From Cafeteria roenbergensis (taxonomy: Eukaryota > Sar > Bigyra > Bicosoecida > Cafeteriaceae): a DNA stretch of 64,000 bases. Position numbers and translations under genes: made by a program. Of the stretch, positions 1 to 11,563 are shown one piece after another (the first letter of the stretch is position 1; every line of letters starts with the position of its first letter). Under the pieces are notes generated by a model. That model was given only the letters and a program-made list of their open reading frames with translations. It ran no database searches and had not been told where the DNA came from. The stretch spans positions 1 through 64,000 of the forward strand of contig VLTN01000096.1 of assembly GCA_008330645.1 (NCBI GenBank), given 5' to 3'.

Positions 1-1625
1 AGTGGGACCCTTTCACAAGTTTTGGCCGCGGGTAATGATGGTAATGGTGATGATATGCTCAATATTGGAGAAATTCAAGCTAACACCTTATCTTTAACTG
101 CTCCACTTACAACTAAAAGTGTTATTATAACTGGCGAACCAATCGCTGGAAGTAATACAAAAAGTGGAATTAGATTTCCAAATAATGACCCAATTTATAT
201 GGAATCCAACTTTAACGGGTCTCTAGCTTATAGCCCTGGCTTACTTTTAAGTGGTCAAGATAATAGTGATAGAAGCATTTATATGTATAGTGGTAATAAA
301 GCTGGTAATCAAAGAAATAACGATTTTAATACCACATACAGTGTTAAAGTTGGAGAAAATGAATTGGTTAGTAATATGAATAATCTAGTTTTGTTCAAAT
401 CCCCTACTCCATCTACTGAAGCACAACGAAAAACCCACAATAATATTATTTTAAATGATGGATGATGGATTACCTGACGGGAAAACTGCACAAATTTCTA
501 TGGTAGGTGATCCTAGCATCCTGTGTTAAGGGTAATATTATTTTTTCTGTTCAAAAACGGTGATGTGTTCCTGGGTTCTGTTTTTTTCTGAAACTATGAG
601 AATTTAGAGGCAATAAAGTTGGTTATAATGACATCTGACCCAGGTGCAGAACTTGAGGTGGTTGGTGAAGTTAAAACTGATACTTTATTATGTTGGTGAC
701 CATTCTCTGGTTGTAATAATGCTGCATCTGGTCAATTGGTCAGTGGGATCATCAAATCAACACAACTGCACAATTTATGTGCACGTTTCAGAAGTCCTGC
801 AGCCAGTAACTAGTGAGAGTGGTCAGTTGTTTAATGGAAGCAGGCACAGATCAGGGGGGACTCGTCCAGGATGGAGCAAGTTTTAAGAAAGCTGGAACGG
901 TTATTTAAAATGGTTCCCAGCACAGGATATTTCAGAACCAACGCAAACAAGCATAATAAGGCAAATGAAAGTGTGGACCAACGAACAGGTGACAGTTTTT
1001 CTATAATTCTTTAAAACCCGTAGAACCCACTCACCCGAACCACCCATTAATTGGTTATTGTGATGGAGCTAATGCAATTGTATTTTGAATTCAATGATGG
1101 TTTTGGATGCATTAACACCAGTTTGTCAGACCAGGAGACAGACAACACCATTGATTTTAGGATATAACACCTTCAGATGGAAAGGATGTGTATTCTGCAA
1201 ATGGTACCATTCAAACATCAGATTTAAATAAAAAGAAAGATGTCAATGATTTAACAAAGGTCTTGATTTTATAAACACACTCCGCCCTGTTGAGTAATAA
1301 ATTAAAGGAAAAATACAAGTGATCGTGTTCATTATGGTTTTAATAGCTCAAGAAAGTGAAACTGTATTTAACACAATTAGGAGATTCAGACCTTACAGGA
1401 AACGCAACCGTCATTAAATCCCAAAAAATGATACCAGACCCCAACCTTTATTTCTCAATCTGACGGAACTGGAACAATTCAAAACAACCATCATTGAAGG
1501 TGAAGGTTTTTGGATTATTCTCTAAGATACACTGAAATTTATAGCACCAACTTATAAAAGCAGTTCAAGAATTAACCGCACCAAATGCGGCATTGGTTGC
1601 ACGTGTTGAAGCTCTTTGAAAATGC
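1..1625 (+). pseudogene. S74-type fibre-like protein, EMALE-2 copy (broken, 5' end outside window)
   Basis: The stretch matches the gene at 21247-22996 over its whole length at the nucleotide level, in opposite orientation. The product would be a trimeric fibre- or spike-like protein with a C-terminal intramolecular chaperone domain (peptidase S74 type). That domain is recognised in the intact relative by the run SDLNKKKD followed by YGLIAQEVE. The reading frame is interrupted many times (more than ten), so it is treated as a fossil or as poorly corrected sequence. The role in the virophage (host attachment or a virion spike) is inference. Confidence 0.75.
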
Positions 1626-1700
1626 TTAAATGTGGAAAGTTTATTAAAAATAAGTTTAATTATATAATCAAATATAATTAAAATTAGTTTATGTATAAAT

Positions 1701-2314
1701 ACTATAGTTTTTTCTTTAACCCATTTTTTATTTGTCTAGAGATTTAATTAAAATTTGTAATTGAATGTGGTAAGATTTGTGGAGCCATAACTTAAAGAAC
1801 CGTACAGTGTTGAAAAGGATAAATTAAACTGAAGCTTTAATTTTTATTATCGCTTCGCACTCTCACATGATGGAGACAGGGTGGGGACAGGACCGGACAG
1901 GACAGGACACCCCAAAAACTTTTTCTGATATTTAATATATAATTAAATTATATTATATTTTTAGTGTCCCCAGTGTCCTTTTGTCTATAGGGGGTATAAA
2001 ATATTAGAATGGTTTAAAAATTTGACGGGGATTTTTAGAAGGAAACCATCAACAAAAATTAATTTATTTTTTCAAATATATGATTTTTATGGGGTGGGGG
2101 ACACCTAAAATTTATGGTCTGTCTTGGGGTGTCCTCGGTGTCGTCATGGGTCAATATATAAAGGGGAATCATAAAAGGGGGAGGCTGTGGTGGGATAACC
2201 CGTTTGATGGATGACCCGTTAGATAAAAGCCCCTAGGTGTGTCCGTAAGGGGATATAACGCGCCGTCGGCGGTTATTGAAGAAAATGGAAATTCATTTCC
2301 ATTCTTCGGGGGGG
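1701..2314 (-). repeat. EMALE-2 terminal inverted repeat (copy at the low-coordinate end)
   Basis: The stretch is the reverse complement of 62820-63425 apart from many small length differences. It contains an inner block with TTTAACCCAT and TCTAGAGATTTAA that is shared with the terminal repeats of the other virophage in the window. Its outer part is specific to this type. A near-palindrome around CCGTCGGCGG lies about 40 nt from the end. The last seven bases are G. Confidence 0.85.
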
Positions 2315-2319
2315 TGTCT
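2315..2319. repeat. Target-site duplication TGTCT (EMALE-2 insertion)
   Basis: TGTCT directly follows the G7 end of EMALE-2. The same five bases precede the C7 end of the virophage at 62820. With seven terminal bases assigned to the element, both virophages in the window have a 5-bp duplication, as expected for a retroviral-type integrase. Confidence 0.7.
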
Positions 2320-5300
2320 CAGGCGCAGCTGGAGTCGTCCGGCCCCCCACGCCGTGACCGGGGGCGACGGAACCTTCATTGCAGAGCTCACCTTCACCGC
2401 CGAGAACTGGTTCGAGCCGCAGGTTGTGATTGTGGGCGCTCGTGATGACCGCCTGGACGAGGCTGGCGACGAGCACCGTGGTCAGTGCTCAGCTGGTCTT
2501 GGTCTCGGAGGACGTCGCGTACGGCAGCATGGCCACCGTGCCTTCGCTGGAGGTGTCGATCCGCGAGGACGGCACTTCACGGCACCGCCGGTGCTGTCGT
2601 CGGCCAAGTTCGACAACGAGCTCACCTCCCTGACCCTCACCTTCGACCGCGACACCAACGCTGGCGGCAGCGCAGAAGGCGCCTTCGCTTGCTCGGAGCT
2701 CCTCAGCCCGGTGGCCGCCCTGGCAGACACTGCGACCCAGTGCAGTGTGCCTGCATCGCCGCCCGCCGCAGCGCCGTCGCCACGCCTCTTCGGCGCCGGC
2801 AGCTCGTGCCAGTGGCAGTCGCGCCGCCAGCTGCAGGTGCGCTTCGGTCGCGCGCCCACCGTGCTGCCCGGCCACTCCATCGCGCTGGTGCCCGGCAAGG
2901 TCAAGGCATCGAGCGCCGCTCGCCTCAGCTCCGCGGGCGTCGTCAACGTGACGGCTGCAGCGAACGGCATTTTGCCGGTTGCTGACATTGGCCCCGGCTC
3001 CCGCACCATCGGCCGCTGCGACAAGCTCACCGTCTCCGTCCGCGAGGCTGGCGGCGGGAACCGCCCGCTCGCGTGCCAGTGGAGCATTGTGTCCGTGGTC
3101 AACACCGCGACCCGCCAGACGTCCACTGCGGCCGTCCATGCCGCTGGCCTCAAGACGGTGCTCGACGCCCGCAACGCCGGGGACTCGGCCGTGTCCTGCG
3201 CGACCATCGCCTTCGCCAACGCATCCGCCATCCGCCGACGGGTACACCGTGACCCTGGAGGTGACCGTGACCAACTTCAACGGCGGCTCCGCCACCACGC
3301 AGTCGGCCATCGTGAAAGCAGGGCATTGCCGCCCCCAGCCTCGTGCCCCTTCGTCCGTGTCGGTGTTGCGCTCCGCCGAGCAGTTCATCGACGTGCGCGC
3401 CTTCGCGCCCCGCTGCTCCGGAGAGGCCGAGCTCTCGGCCGAGGCCCGCGCGATGCGCTTCTTCTTCTTCGACGCCTCCGCCTCGCCCATGGCCACCGAC
3501 GTGCCGTCCCAGCTGCTCGGCGGCGGCAGCCTGTTCACCTCCTTCGATGCGTCAGCGGACGCCGCCACCCAAAGCGGCGGCCGTCTCGTGGCCCCGCCCG
3601 GCGCCAGCGCGCGCCAGTTCGACACCTCGCCGCTGCCCTTTCGTCGTTGGTGCCCGGCAAGGCGCTCACGCCCGGCCTCAAGTACACTGTGCGCGTCTTC
3701 GCCCAGCTCATCAGCAACCCCGCCTGCCGTGGCCTCGGCCGACATCGAGGTCGCGCCCCAGCTCGACGCCCTGCGCTCCAGCATCGCTGGCGGCTCCTTC
3801 AAGCAGGCCCCCGTGGACGTGGCGCTCACCCTCGACGCCTCGGCCTCCTCAGACCCGTCTGCGCTCTCGGGCGTGGCGGCCACCTTCTCCTGGTCGTGCC
3901 AGCCCGATTCGGCTGCCAACAGCGCCGCCGGCCTGGCCGCCGTTGCTGACTGCGGCTCGCAGGCACCACTGTGGGCGCCGCCACCGTGGGCGCCGTCACG
4001 CTCCCGGCCCTGTCTCTCTCGCCGGCTACACGTACCGCTTCACCGTGACCTACACCAAGGGCTCGCGCTCCAGCGTGTCCACCCAGACCGTGCAGGCGGT
4101 GTCCGGAGCGGGCCCCGAGGTGCGGGTGCAGGAGCCGGAGACCATCGACGACGCAGGTCTGCTCGGCGGCCAGCTGCCCGTGGTGAGTGCGCAGGACTCC
4201 GTGTTCCTCGATGCGGTAGTGAACTCCCTGGACGAGGCTCGCTCGAGCTGCAGTGGACGCAGGCAGGCGGCCCCCCGCTGCCGGCAGGCGCCTTCACCGA
4301 CCCGGACATGGCCGACGAGCTCTTCGCCTCCAGCCCGCTGTCCTCCACGCTCATCGTGCGCGGCGACACGCTGCTCCCGTCGTCCCACCTACGAGTTCTG
4401 CGTCACGCCCACGGACGCCACCGGCTCGCGCAAGGCGTGCACCTCCTTCATGACCGCGCCGGAGCCCGCTGGCGGCTACGTGGAGGTGGAGGCCGCGGAC
4501 GCCAGCGCCGCCACTGCGTTCTCGCCCTACGTCGTGAGCACCGGCGGGTGGGGCGCCAGCAACATCGAGTCCTTCACCTTCTACATCCTCAGCCGCGCGA
4601 CGGCGCCCGCTGACGTGGCCGCCTCTTGGCTGTCCGAGGACGAGACCTCCGCGTTTGCCCAGGCAGTCAAGTCGCTCGAGGGCGCTTCCGTGTTCGCCGA
4701 GGTGCCCGCCTCGACCTCATCGCTGACCACGCAGGGTGATGCCCGCGGGCGACGTGGTCATCATCGTGGAGGTGGAGACCAGCTTCTTCACCCGCGGATA
4801 CGCGTGGACCAGCCTCACGGTGGGTGCCTACACCGGCACCCAGGCAGACCTGCTCGCCAGCATGCAGAACCTGGCCGGCGATGGCGACTACAGGCAGACC
4901 CTAGCGGGTGCCGGAGCTGTCTCCTCTGTGACAGGCGGTGCGTCGGCCCCCCTCTCTCCGCGTGCTCGCTCAGCTGACGAGGGCAAGTCCAGCCCGGCTC
5001 TGCGCGCCTCCTCCCGCCGCAGCCTTCGCGCCGCGGCCCGCGCGCTCGAGACCACCCAGAGCGTGGGCGGCCTCCATCCGCGCCCTGCTGGACCGCGCGC
5101 TGCAGCAGGGCCAGAGCGCCACGCTGTCCTCGGACCTGACCAGCCTCGCTGCCGACGTGACCCGCGCCCTCGACCTGGCCTCGAGCCAGCAGCAGGTGTC
5201 CGCCATGTCCCCCACCGACGCGCGCGTCTACCTCACGCGCGTGAACACGACGCTGTCCATCTTCGCGTCCACCACCAGCGCCAACGCGCCGGCCGTGACC

Positions 5301-8300
5301 GTGCTCGACGTCATGGCTCGCGCATCGGCCCGCCTTGTGTGGCCGCCGTGCCCGCCGCCCAGGCCGACTACCGCGTGGCCCTGGAGGCGCTCTACCGCGG
5401 CTACCTCTGGCATCTCTCGGACACCGCCACCGCCAAGCCCGTGGGAGCCCTCAGCTTCACCTCCTCCTTCGCCGCCCGCGCGCGCGCCAGCGCTGTGGGC
5501 GCGGCCAAGAACATCTGCAGCTCGGCAACGTCACGCGCGTCGCTGGCGCTGTGGACCGCTTCGGCGCCGCCATCACCAGCTCCATCGTGGGCCGCCTGTC
5601 CGTGACCGGCTCGGCGCGCCTCGCCAGCTTGTCTACCGGCGCCATCGTCGACGCTGCGGGCTCCCAGGCCATCGGCGCCCTGGTGACCGGCGTGGACACT
5701 GCCCACCCCATGTTTGCCAACGCCTCCGCCTGGGCCACCGCCGACGCGCGCTTCAGCGGCCTGCCCGCCGCCGGCACGTCCTCCGAGGCCCAGGACGCGG
5801 ACGCCGCCCGCCGCCTCAGCATCGCCGGTCAGGTCACCCTCCCGGCATCGGCCGCCCTGCCCGCCGTGTCCGGCCGCGCCTCCGGCCTGGCCTTCTCGTC
5901 GCTGCTGGTGGACCGCCTCGACCGCATGGTGGAGCCGCTCGGCGCCCTCGTGCTTGTTTCCGGCTCCTCCGCCGCCGTGGCCACCGCTGCCATCAGCGGC
6001 GGCGACGCCAGCGCCGACACGGCGGCCAACAAGACCCGCTTCGCCGCCGTGTACGAGTCCGACGTGCCCGTGGCCTGCGCGTCGCTCGCCACCATGGCCC
6101 GCGGCACCGCCTCCTTCACGCTCGCCGGCTCTGCATCGGCCACCATCAGCTCGTCCGTGGTGTCGGCGCAGCGCACCGCCGCGCTGTTCGTCAGCAACGC
6201 CACCGCAGCTGCCGCCGGCCGCCTGTCCAGTGGAGCAACGCCCTCGGCATCCACCACCGCCGCCGTCTCCGCCGGCTCCGTGACCGTGGCCGGCGCCTTC
6301 GCGTCCACCTCGTCCGCCGCCACGCGCGCCGGCGCCGCCACGCCCTTCCTGGCCGCCCTCGGGCAGCCGCTGGTGCCCGCATCCGGCAGCAGCACGTGCC
6401 GCGTGGAGTCCTTCCTGCGCACGGTGCGCCCGGGCCAGGCCATGTCCGTGGCGCTCGACACCGCCGCCGGCCTCCGCCTGCGCTCCGCCACCAACGCCGC
6501 GTCCGCCGCGGTGGTCGTCGCGCCGGCGCAGCCCGCGCTCCTCGAGGGCGCCCAGGTGGCCGAGGCTGACTCTGCGGCGCTGTCCGGCGTGGTGGCTGCC
6601 GCCGCCACCTCTGCCCGCGTCGGCCTCGAGCTCACGGCCCAGCCGCGCGGCGCCGTCACCCTGACGCTCGCCAGCAACACGGGCAACGGCCTCTGCGTGG
6701 GCTCCACGTCGGGCCTGCTGGAGTTCTCCGCCGCCCTCGTGGGGGTCGACGCCGCCATGGCCGCCGCAGCGGACGCCGGCCAGAGCCTGCCCGCCGCCGT
6801 CCCGGAGGCGATGCGCGGCAAGCGCGCCGTGGACGCTGCCACATCGGTGGCTGGCGTGGCGGCCGCCTCGCCCGTGACCTACTGGCCGCAGGCGTACCCG
6901 TGCTCGACCAACGCCGATTGCGGCGAGGGCTACGTGTGCGACGCCGGCATCGGCATGTCGTCCACCCGCTTCGTGAACCGCGCCACCGGCTCCGACGTGG
7001 ATGCCGGCTCCTCCATCGTTGTGGGCGGCGCCTCTGGTGCCGCGTTCACCGGCTCCAACGGCGTGGGCGTGGCCATGACCGCCGCCCAGGACTCCGTGGC
7101 CGAGCTGATGCTCGCCCCGCCGACCCTGTCCGCGGCCATCGAGGCCCGCCTCAACGCCGCCAGCGCCACCCGCGCGGGCCTGACCGCCGCCCTCCGCCGC
7201 GTGCTCGGCGCCACGTGGGCGCTGAGATCGTCGACAGCATCGCCGTGGCCGCCGCCAACCCGACCCTGGCCACCGCTTCGGACGAGGCGCTGAAGCTCGC
7301 CTTCTCGACGCCCACCAACAAGACGCGCATCAGCCTCGCGGCCAAGGCCGTGGCTGCCCGCCTCTCCGTGGGCGCCTCGTCCGTGGCCCTCAACGCCGCG
7401 CTCAAGGCCGCGCAGGACGCGCCCGTCGCCTCCAACTCCCAGTCGCGCCGCCGCATCGCGCTCGTGCCGGTGTCCGTGCGCGCCGCCTCTGCCGACGACC
7501 TCCGCTACGACGCCACCGGCCGCTGCGCCGTGGCGTCCACCGACGGCAAGTCCTGCCAGCGCACGCTGCCCAAGGCAGGGCGCGGCTCGTGGTCCTTTGG
7601 CATGCTCGCCGTGGACGACGACGCCATCCGCGTGTCCATCACCCCGACCGCCGGCGCTGAGGGCGCGTTCAACAGCTCCATGGCGCGCGTGAACGGCATC
7701 AAGGAGGGCACCGCGTCGCTCTCGTTCCGCGTGGAGGTTCGCAACCGCGTGCGCATGCCCCGCGGCACCATCCGCGTGCAGCTCGCCGCCCTGCCCTACG
7801 TCAACGACGCCTCGGCCAGCCCGCTGTCGTGCGCCAACGCCGTGGCCGACTTCGGCTCCGAGGACACCGTCGCGTCCAAGACCGTGACCTGCACCGTCGT
7901 GGACGACAACGTGGCCCGCGGCACCCGCGTGCCGGCCCGCGTGACCGCGACCATCTCGCTCCCGTCCATCACCAGCGCCGCCGACCACACCGCGGCGCTC
8001 ACCGCCCTGGTGCCGCCGCCGCTTGCCGCCGACCACGCCGGCGTGGCCCCGACCTACTCGGCCGCCACCCGTGGGTGCGCACCATGACCGCCTTCGTGGA
8101 GGACAACGACGCCTCCGGCCTCAAGCTCTTCGCGGTCTCGCCGACCCCGGCCACCAGCCAGCGCACCGGCCTCGCCGCCGGCATCACCAAGGAGGCCGCC
8201 CTGTCGACCAGCACCGGCTCCCTGTCCTTCAGCGTGGGCCTGCTCTCGCGCCCCTCGGCGCCGGTGACGCTGCGCGTGCGCCTGACCTCGGGCATGGCCG

Positions 8301-11300
8301 CTGACAGCAACGCCGTGTCCGCCTCCGCCAAGGCCGCCCTCTCGGCCGTGGTCAACGTGACCGTGCAGCCCGCCCAGTTCGCCACCGGCGGCGTGGTGCG
8401 CATCAACGCAGGCACCCTCACGGCCAGCCAGACCGAGGCCGTCTTCGCCGCCACCGTGGAGGCCGTGTCGACCGACGCTGCCTACAACGGCCTGGTGCTG
8501 GCCGGCCCCGTGCTGGTGTCCATCACCGACCCCGCCGCGGCCGCCCTGCAGGTGACGGCCCAGTCCACGTCCGTCAGCGAGGGCTTCACGGCCACCGTCG
8601 CCACCGTGCGCCTCAGCGTGAGCCCCGGCTCCGCCACGGTCGTGGTCCGCCCCGCGGTGCTCCTGCCCGCCTGGGCCCGCAACAACAGCGCGGCCGCCGC
8701 CCTCTTCATCCCGACCAGCCCGGCCCCGCTCTCCGTGGCCACTGCCGAGCTCGTGTTCACCAGCGCCAACTGGAACGTGGCACAGAACGTCCGCGTCACG
8801 GCCGCCAACGTGGACTCGCCGCTGCCCTTCCCGGAGCAGCCCTTCGCCGTGTCGCTGCCCATCACCGTCAGCTCCACCGCGGGCCCCTTCAAGGCCAACG
8901 GCACCGTCTACTACACCAACGCGCTGCCCGTGTCCTTCAGCCAGTCCGAGACCGCGGCCATCACGTACACGGACGTCACGGCGCGCTTCGCTGCCGGCGC
9001 CACTGGCGCTGAGGCGGGCCCCGCACTGACCATCCCGACCGGCCAGCCGGCGCCCGCGCTGACCTTGACCGAGGACAACAGCTACAGCGGCGCGGCCTTC
9101 GACCGCATCGCGTCCGTGTTCGGCGCCGCAGTGGCGCAGGGCATCGGCGCCGCCTCCTTCCGCGTGATCGAGGCGAGCGTGGCGTCCAAACCCGCCGCCG
9201 CCTTCACGCTCCGCCTGGGCGCGGCCTCGCCCGCCACCACGCTGCTGTCGTCCGGCGCCGCCGAGCTCTTCGCCAAGGAGGTCGCCCTGCCCTCGGACGT
9301 GACCGTCACCGGCACCACCGGCGCCGCGTTCCGGTTCAAGCCAACCAACTTCGCCTCGGCCAAGCCGCTCTTCCTGGTGCGGGCCGCCAACCGCGTGGAC
9401 CACGCCGCCGCCGACCTGAGCGGGTCGCTGCGCTTCTCCGTTGACGCCAGCTCCGCCTCGGACGACCTCGCGTTCCGCAACGCCGCGACTGTGGGCACCG
9501 TGTCCGTGTCGGTCACCGACGACGACGTCGCGGGCGTGACCGTGACCCGCACGGGGCGCACCGAGGCTGTCGGCTCCAGTCCCGCGGCGTCGGCCAACTT
9601 CAGCATCGTGCTCGACTCGCAGCCGCAGGCGCCCGTCACGGTGGGCCTCGTCTTCACCGGCCTGCCCGCCGAGTGCGCCAGCGCCGCCTGCACCTCGGTG
9701 GCCGCCATCGGGTCCACCTCCTCGAGCGTTGTCGCCATCGACGGCAGCCTCGCCGCTGTCTTCTCGGCCGCCAGCTGGAGCACCGCCTCCACCGTGCAGG
9801 TGACCCTGACGCCCAACGGCCAGGCCCTCATGGCCGACCGCGGCCTCACCACCTTCTCGGCCCGCTTCGTCGTCTCGGCGGCGGGCGACGCCAGCTACTC
9901 GGCCCTGCGCACCAGCACGCTCGCCACCGGCGTGTCCACCACTGCGCTCGACGTGGCCGCGCTCGAGGCGGTGTCCCTCGCCGTGACCTCCGTGCGGGAC
10001 CTGGAGCGCAACGGCGGCCGGGACGGCGCCATCCGCGTGGCCCTGCCCTCCGGCATCGCCATCGGCAAGATCGTGGCAGTGGACGTGGACATCGACGTCA
10101 CCAGCACCGTTGGCAGCGTTTCGCGCCCGGCCGGCGGCTTCGGACTGCGCGTGGCGGGCGGCACCGCCACGGTGGCGGGCCGCCCGGCCATGTCCGCTGC
10201 GGCCACCGCCGGCAAGCTGTACTCCGTGGTGGCGCCCGTGGGCGACGGCTCCTCGCGCGTGCGCTACACGCTGGTGATGGGCGGCGCCGCCGAGTCGGTG
10301 GTGCTCGAGGTGTTCGCCGTCGACCCGTCGGCCTCTGTGGAGGACGTGGTCAGCGGACTGCGCGTGAACGCCTCGGTGTCCGCCACGCTGACCACCTCCT
10401 CGCGCTACTCCTCGGCCGCCACGGCCAAGGCCGCCTCCGTGACCAACATCGCTGCCTCCCTCAGCGTCGTGGCGCCCAGCCCCAGCCCCAGCGCTACTCC
10501 CAGCCCCACAGCGTCTGCGTCCGCTCCGTCGACGTCCTCGCCGACAGCCTCTGCCTCGCCGTCGACATCGCCTACGGCGTCGTTAACGCCTTCACCGTCT
10601 CTCACACCTTCCCCCTCGGCTTCTACAACTCCGACGACAACGTCAACCCCCACGCCATCGGTCACATCGTCCCCGTCAAGCTCGCCGTCGGCATCCGCGT
10701 CCGCTGACCCGACGACCACCCCTACCCAGACGTCGTCTCCGTCGCCCATTCCTGGGCCTGCTCTCCGCAGGGTCGTTGGAAGTTTGTCCTTCGAGTCGTC
10801 TCTGTCAGCCGATCGGTTGATGGCCTCACCAGCGCACTTGACGGAGCTCCGGGAAGCCTTGGCCATTGCCGCAAGCGGGTCCAAGACCGGTTCTCTCCGC
10901 GTGTTGGCGTCATCGGCAGCACTGACTGCAGAGTCGGTCTCCATCCTGGGTGTGTCTCAAGCAACAAGCGGCACGGTTGTCATTCGGTTCGAGGTGCTGG
11001 CAGGGGACGCTCATGCTGCCGACTCCTCGGTGGCCGCAGCATCAATCACTGAGTCGCTTCAGATGGCTTTCGTTGACGGCAGCCTTGCGCGGGTGCTTGC
11101 TTCGCAGCCGCTGCTCTCCCAGATCATTTCTGGATCGGTCACGCTCTCTGAAGTCCAGACCCTGGCCGTCGCTGTGGCCACATCTTCGCCCGGAGTCGGG
11201 GGCGGCCATGCGCTCAGCAAGCAGCCAGACAAGTCAGCCGCCTTCGCGCTTGCAGGACTTGCCATCGCAGCCATGCTGCTTATGGCTGTCGCGCTGTGGC

Positions 11301-11362
11301 TCCGCGGCAGATTTGCCCGAACCCAGTCTCCTTCCCGGCCGCCTGCAACGGCGCGTGTGTGA
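2320..11362 (+). CDS. Giant REJ/Calx-beta cell-surface protein, 3' part of gene interrupted by EMALE-2
   Basis: This GC-rich host gene enters from a virophage insertion and ends at 11362. The first recognisable unit is Calx-beta-like (LTFTAENWFEPQ). A REJ/PKD-like region follows at about 2.9-4.7 kb (LDASASSDP, FSWSC). Further on is a small Cys motif (CSTNADCGEGYVC, ~6.9 kb), and several Calx-beta units run from about 7.6 to 9.9 kb (VTDDDVAGVTVTR). A Ser/Thr/Pro-rich stalk lies at ~10.48-10.75 kb, and one membrane helix near the C terminus (AGLAIAAMLLMAVALWL) precedes a short basic tail. This is the architecture of a type I surface protein with a polycystin-like ectodomain; adhesion or signalling is inferred. 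From about 8.08 kb the frame is clean. Upstream it changes about a dozen times, often at C or G runs, which suggests sequencing error rather than decay. No introns were identified in this part. Confidence 0.7.
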
Positions 11363-11563
11363 GACAGACAGTGACAGCCACATGTTGGTGCGCCCCAGCC
11401 TTGCCTTCGCGGCCTCCCACGAACTTAGATACCAGTTGCGGCTGCATCTGTAGCGAAAGAAACACGCTGCACACAGTCCCGGTCGCGCACATTTGCCAAG
11501 GTGATGCGAATGTGCCGAGCGTTGCCCAACTTTCGCCTCTCTGGCGCTCAAACTCGCAAGCAC

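Larger units (their letters stand above)
1..2314 (+). mobile_element. EMALE-2 virophage (Polinton-like/mavirus-type), terminal part
   Basis: This AT-rich block ends abruptly against GC-rich host sequence. It holds a fibre-like gene followed by a terminal inverted repeat that ends in seven G and a 5-bp direct repeat, TGTCT, at 2315-2319. The order (S74 gene with its 3' end facing the terminal repeat) is the same as at one end of the complete element at 14173-40500. The terminal repeat is the inverse of the one at 62820-63425, so this is the end opposite to that one. The copy carries many small breaks along its whole length. The neighbouring host gene shows the same pattern, so residual sequencing error is as likely as decay. 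The rest of the element lies outside the window. Confidence 0.85.

Noticed and set aside
2482-9403. Long minus-strand and alternative plus-strand frames across the REJ/Calx-beta gene
   Set aside because: High GC content removes stops on all frames. Only one frame at a time shows REJ or Calx-beta motifs, and those are all on the plus strand.
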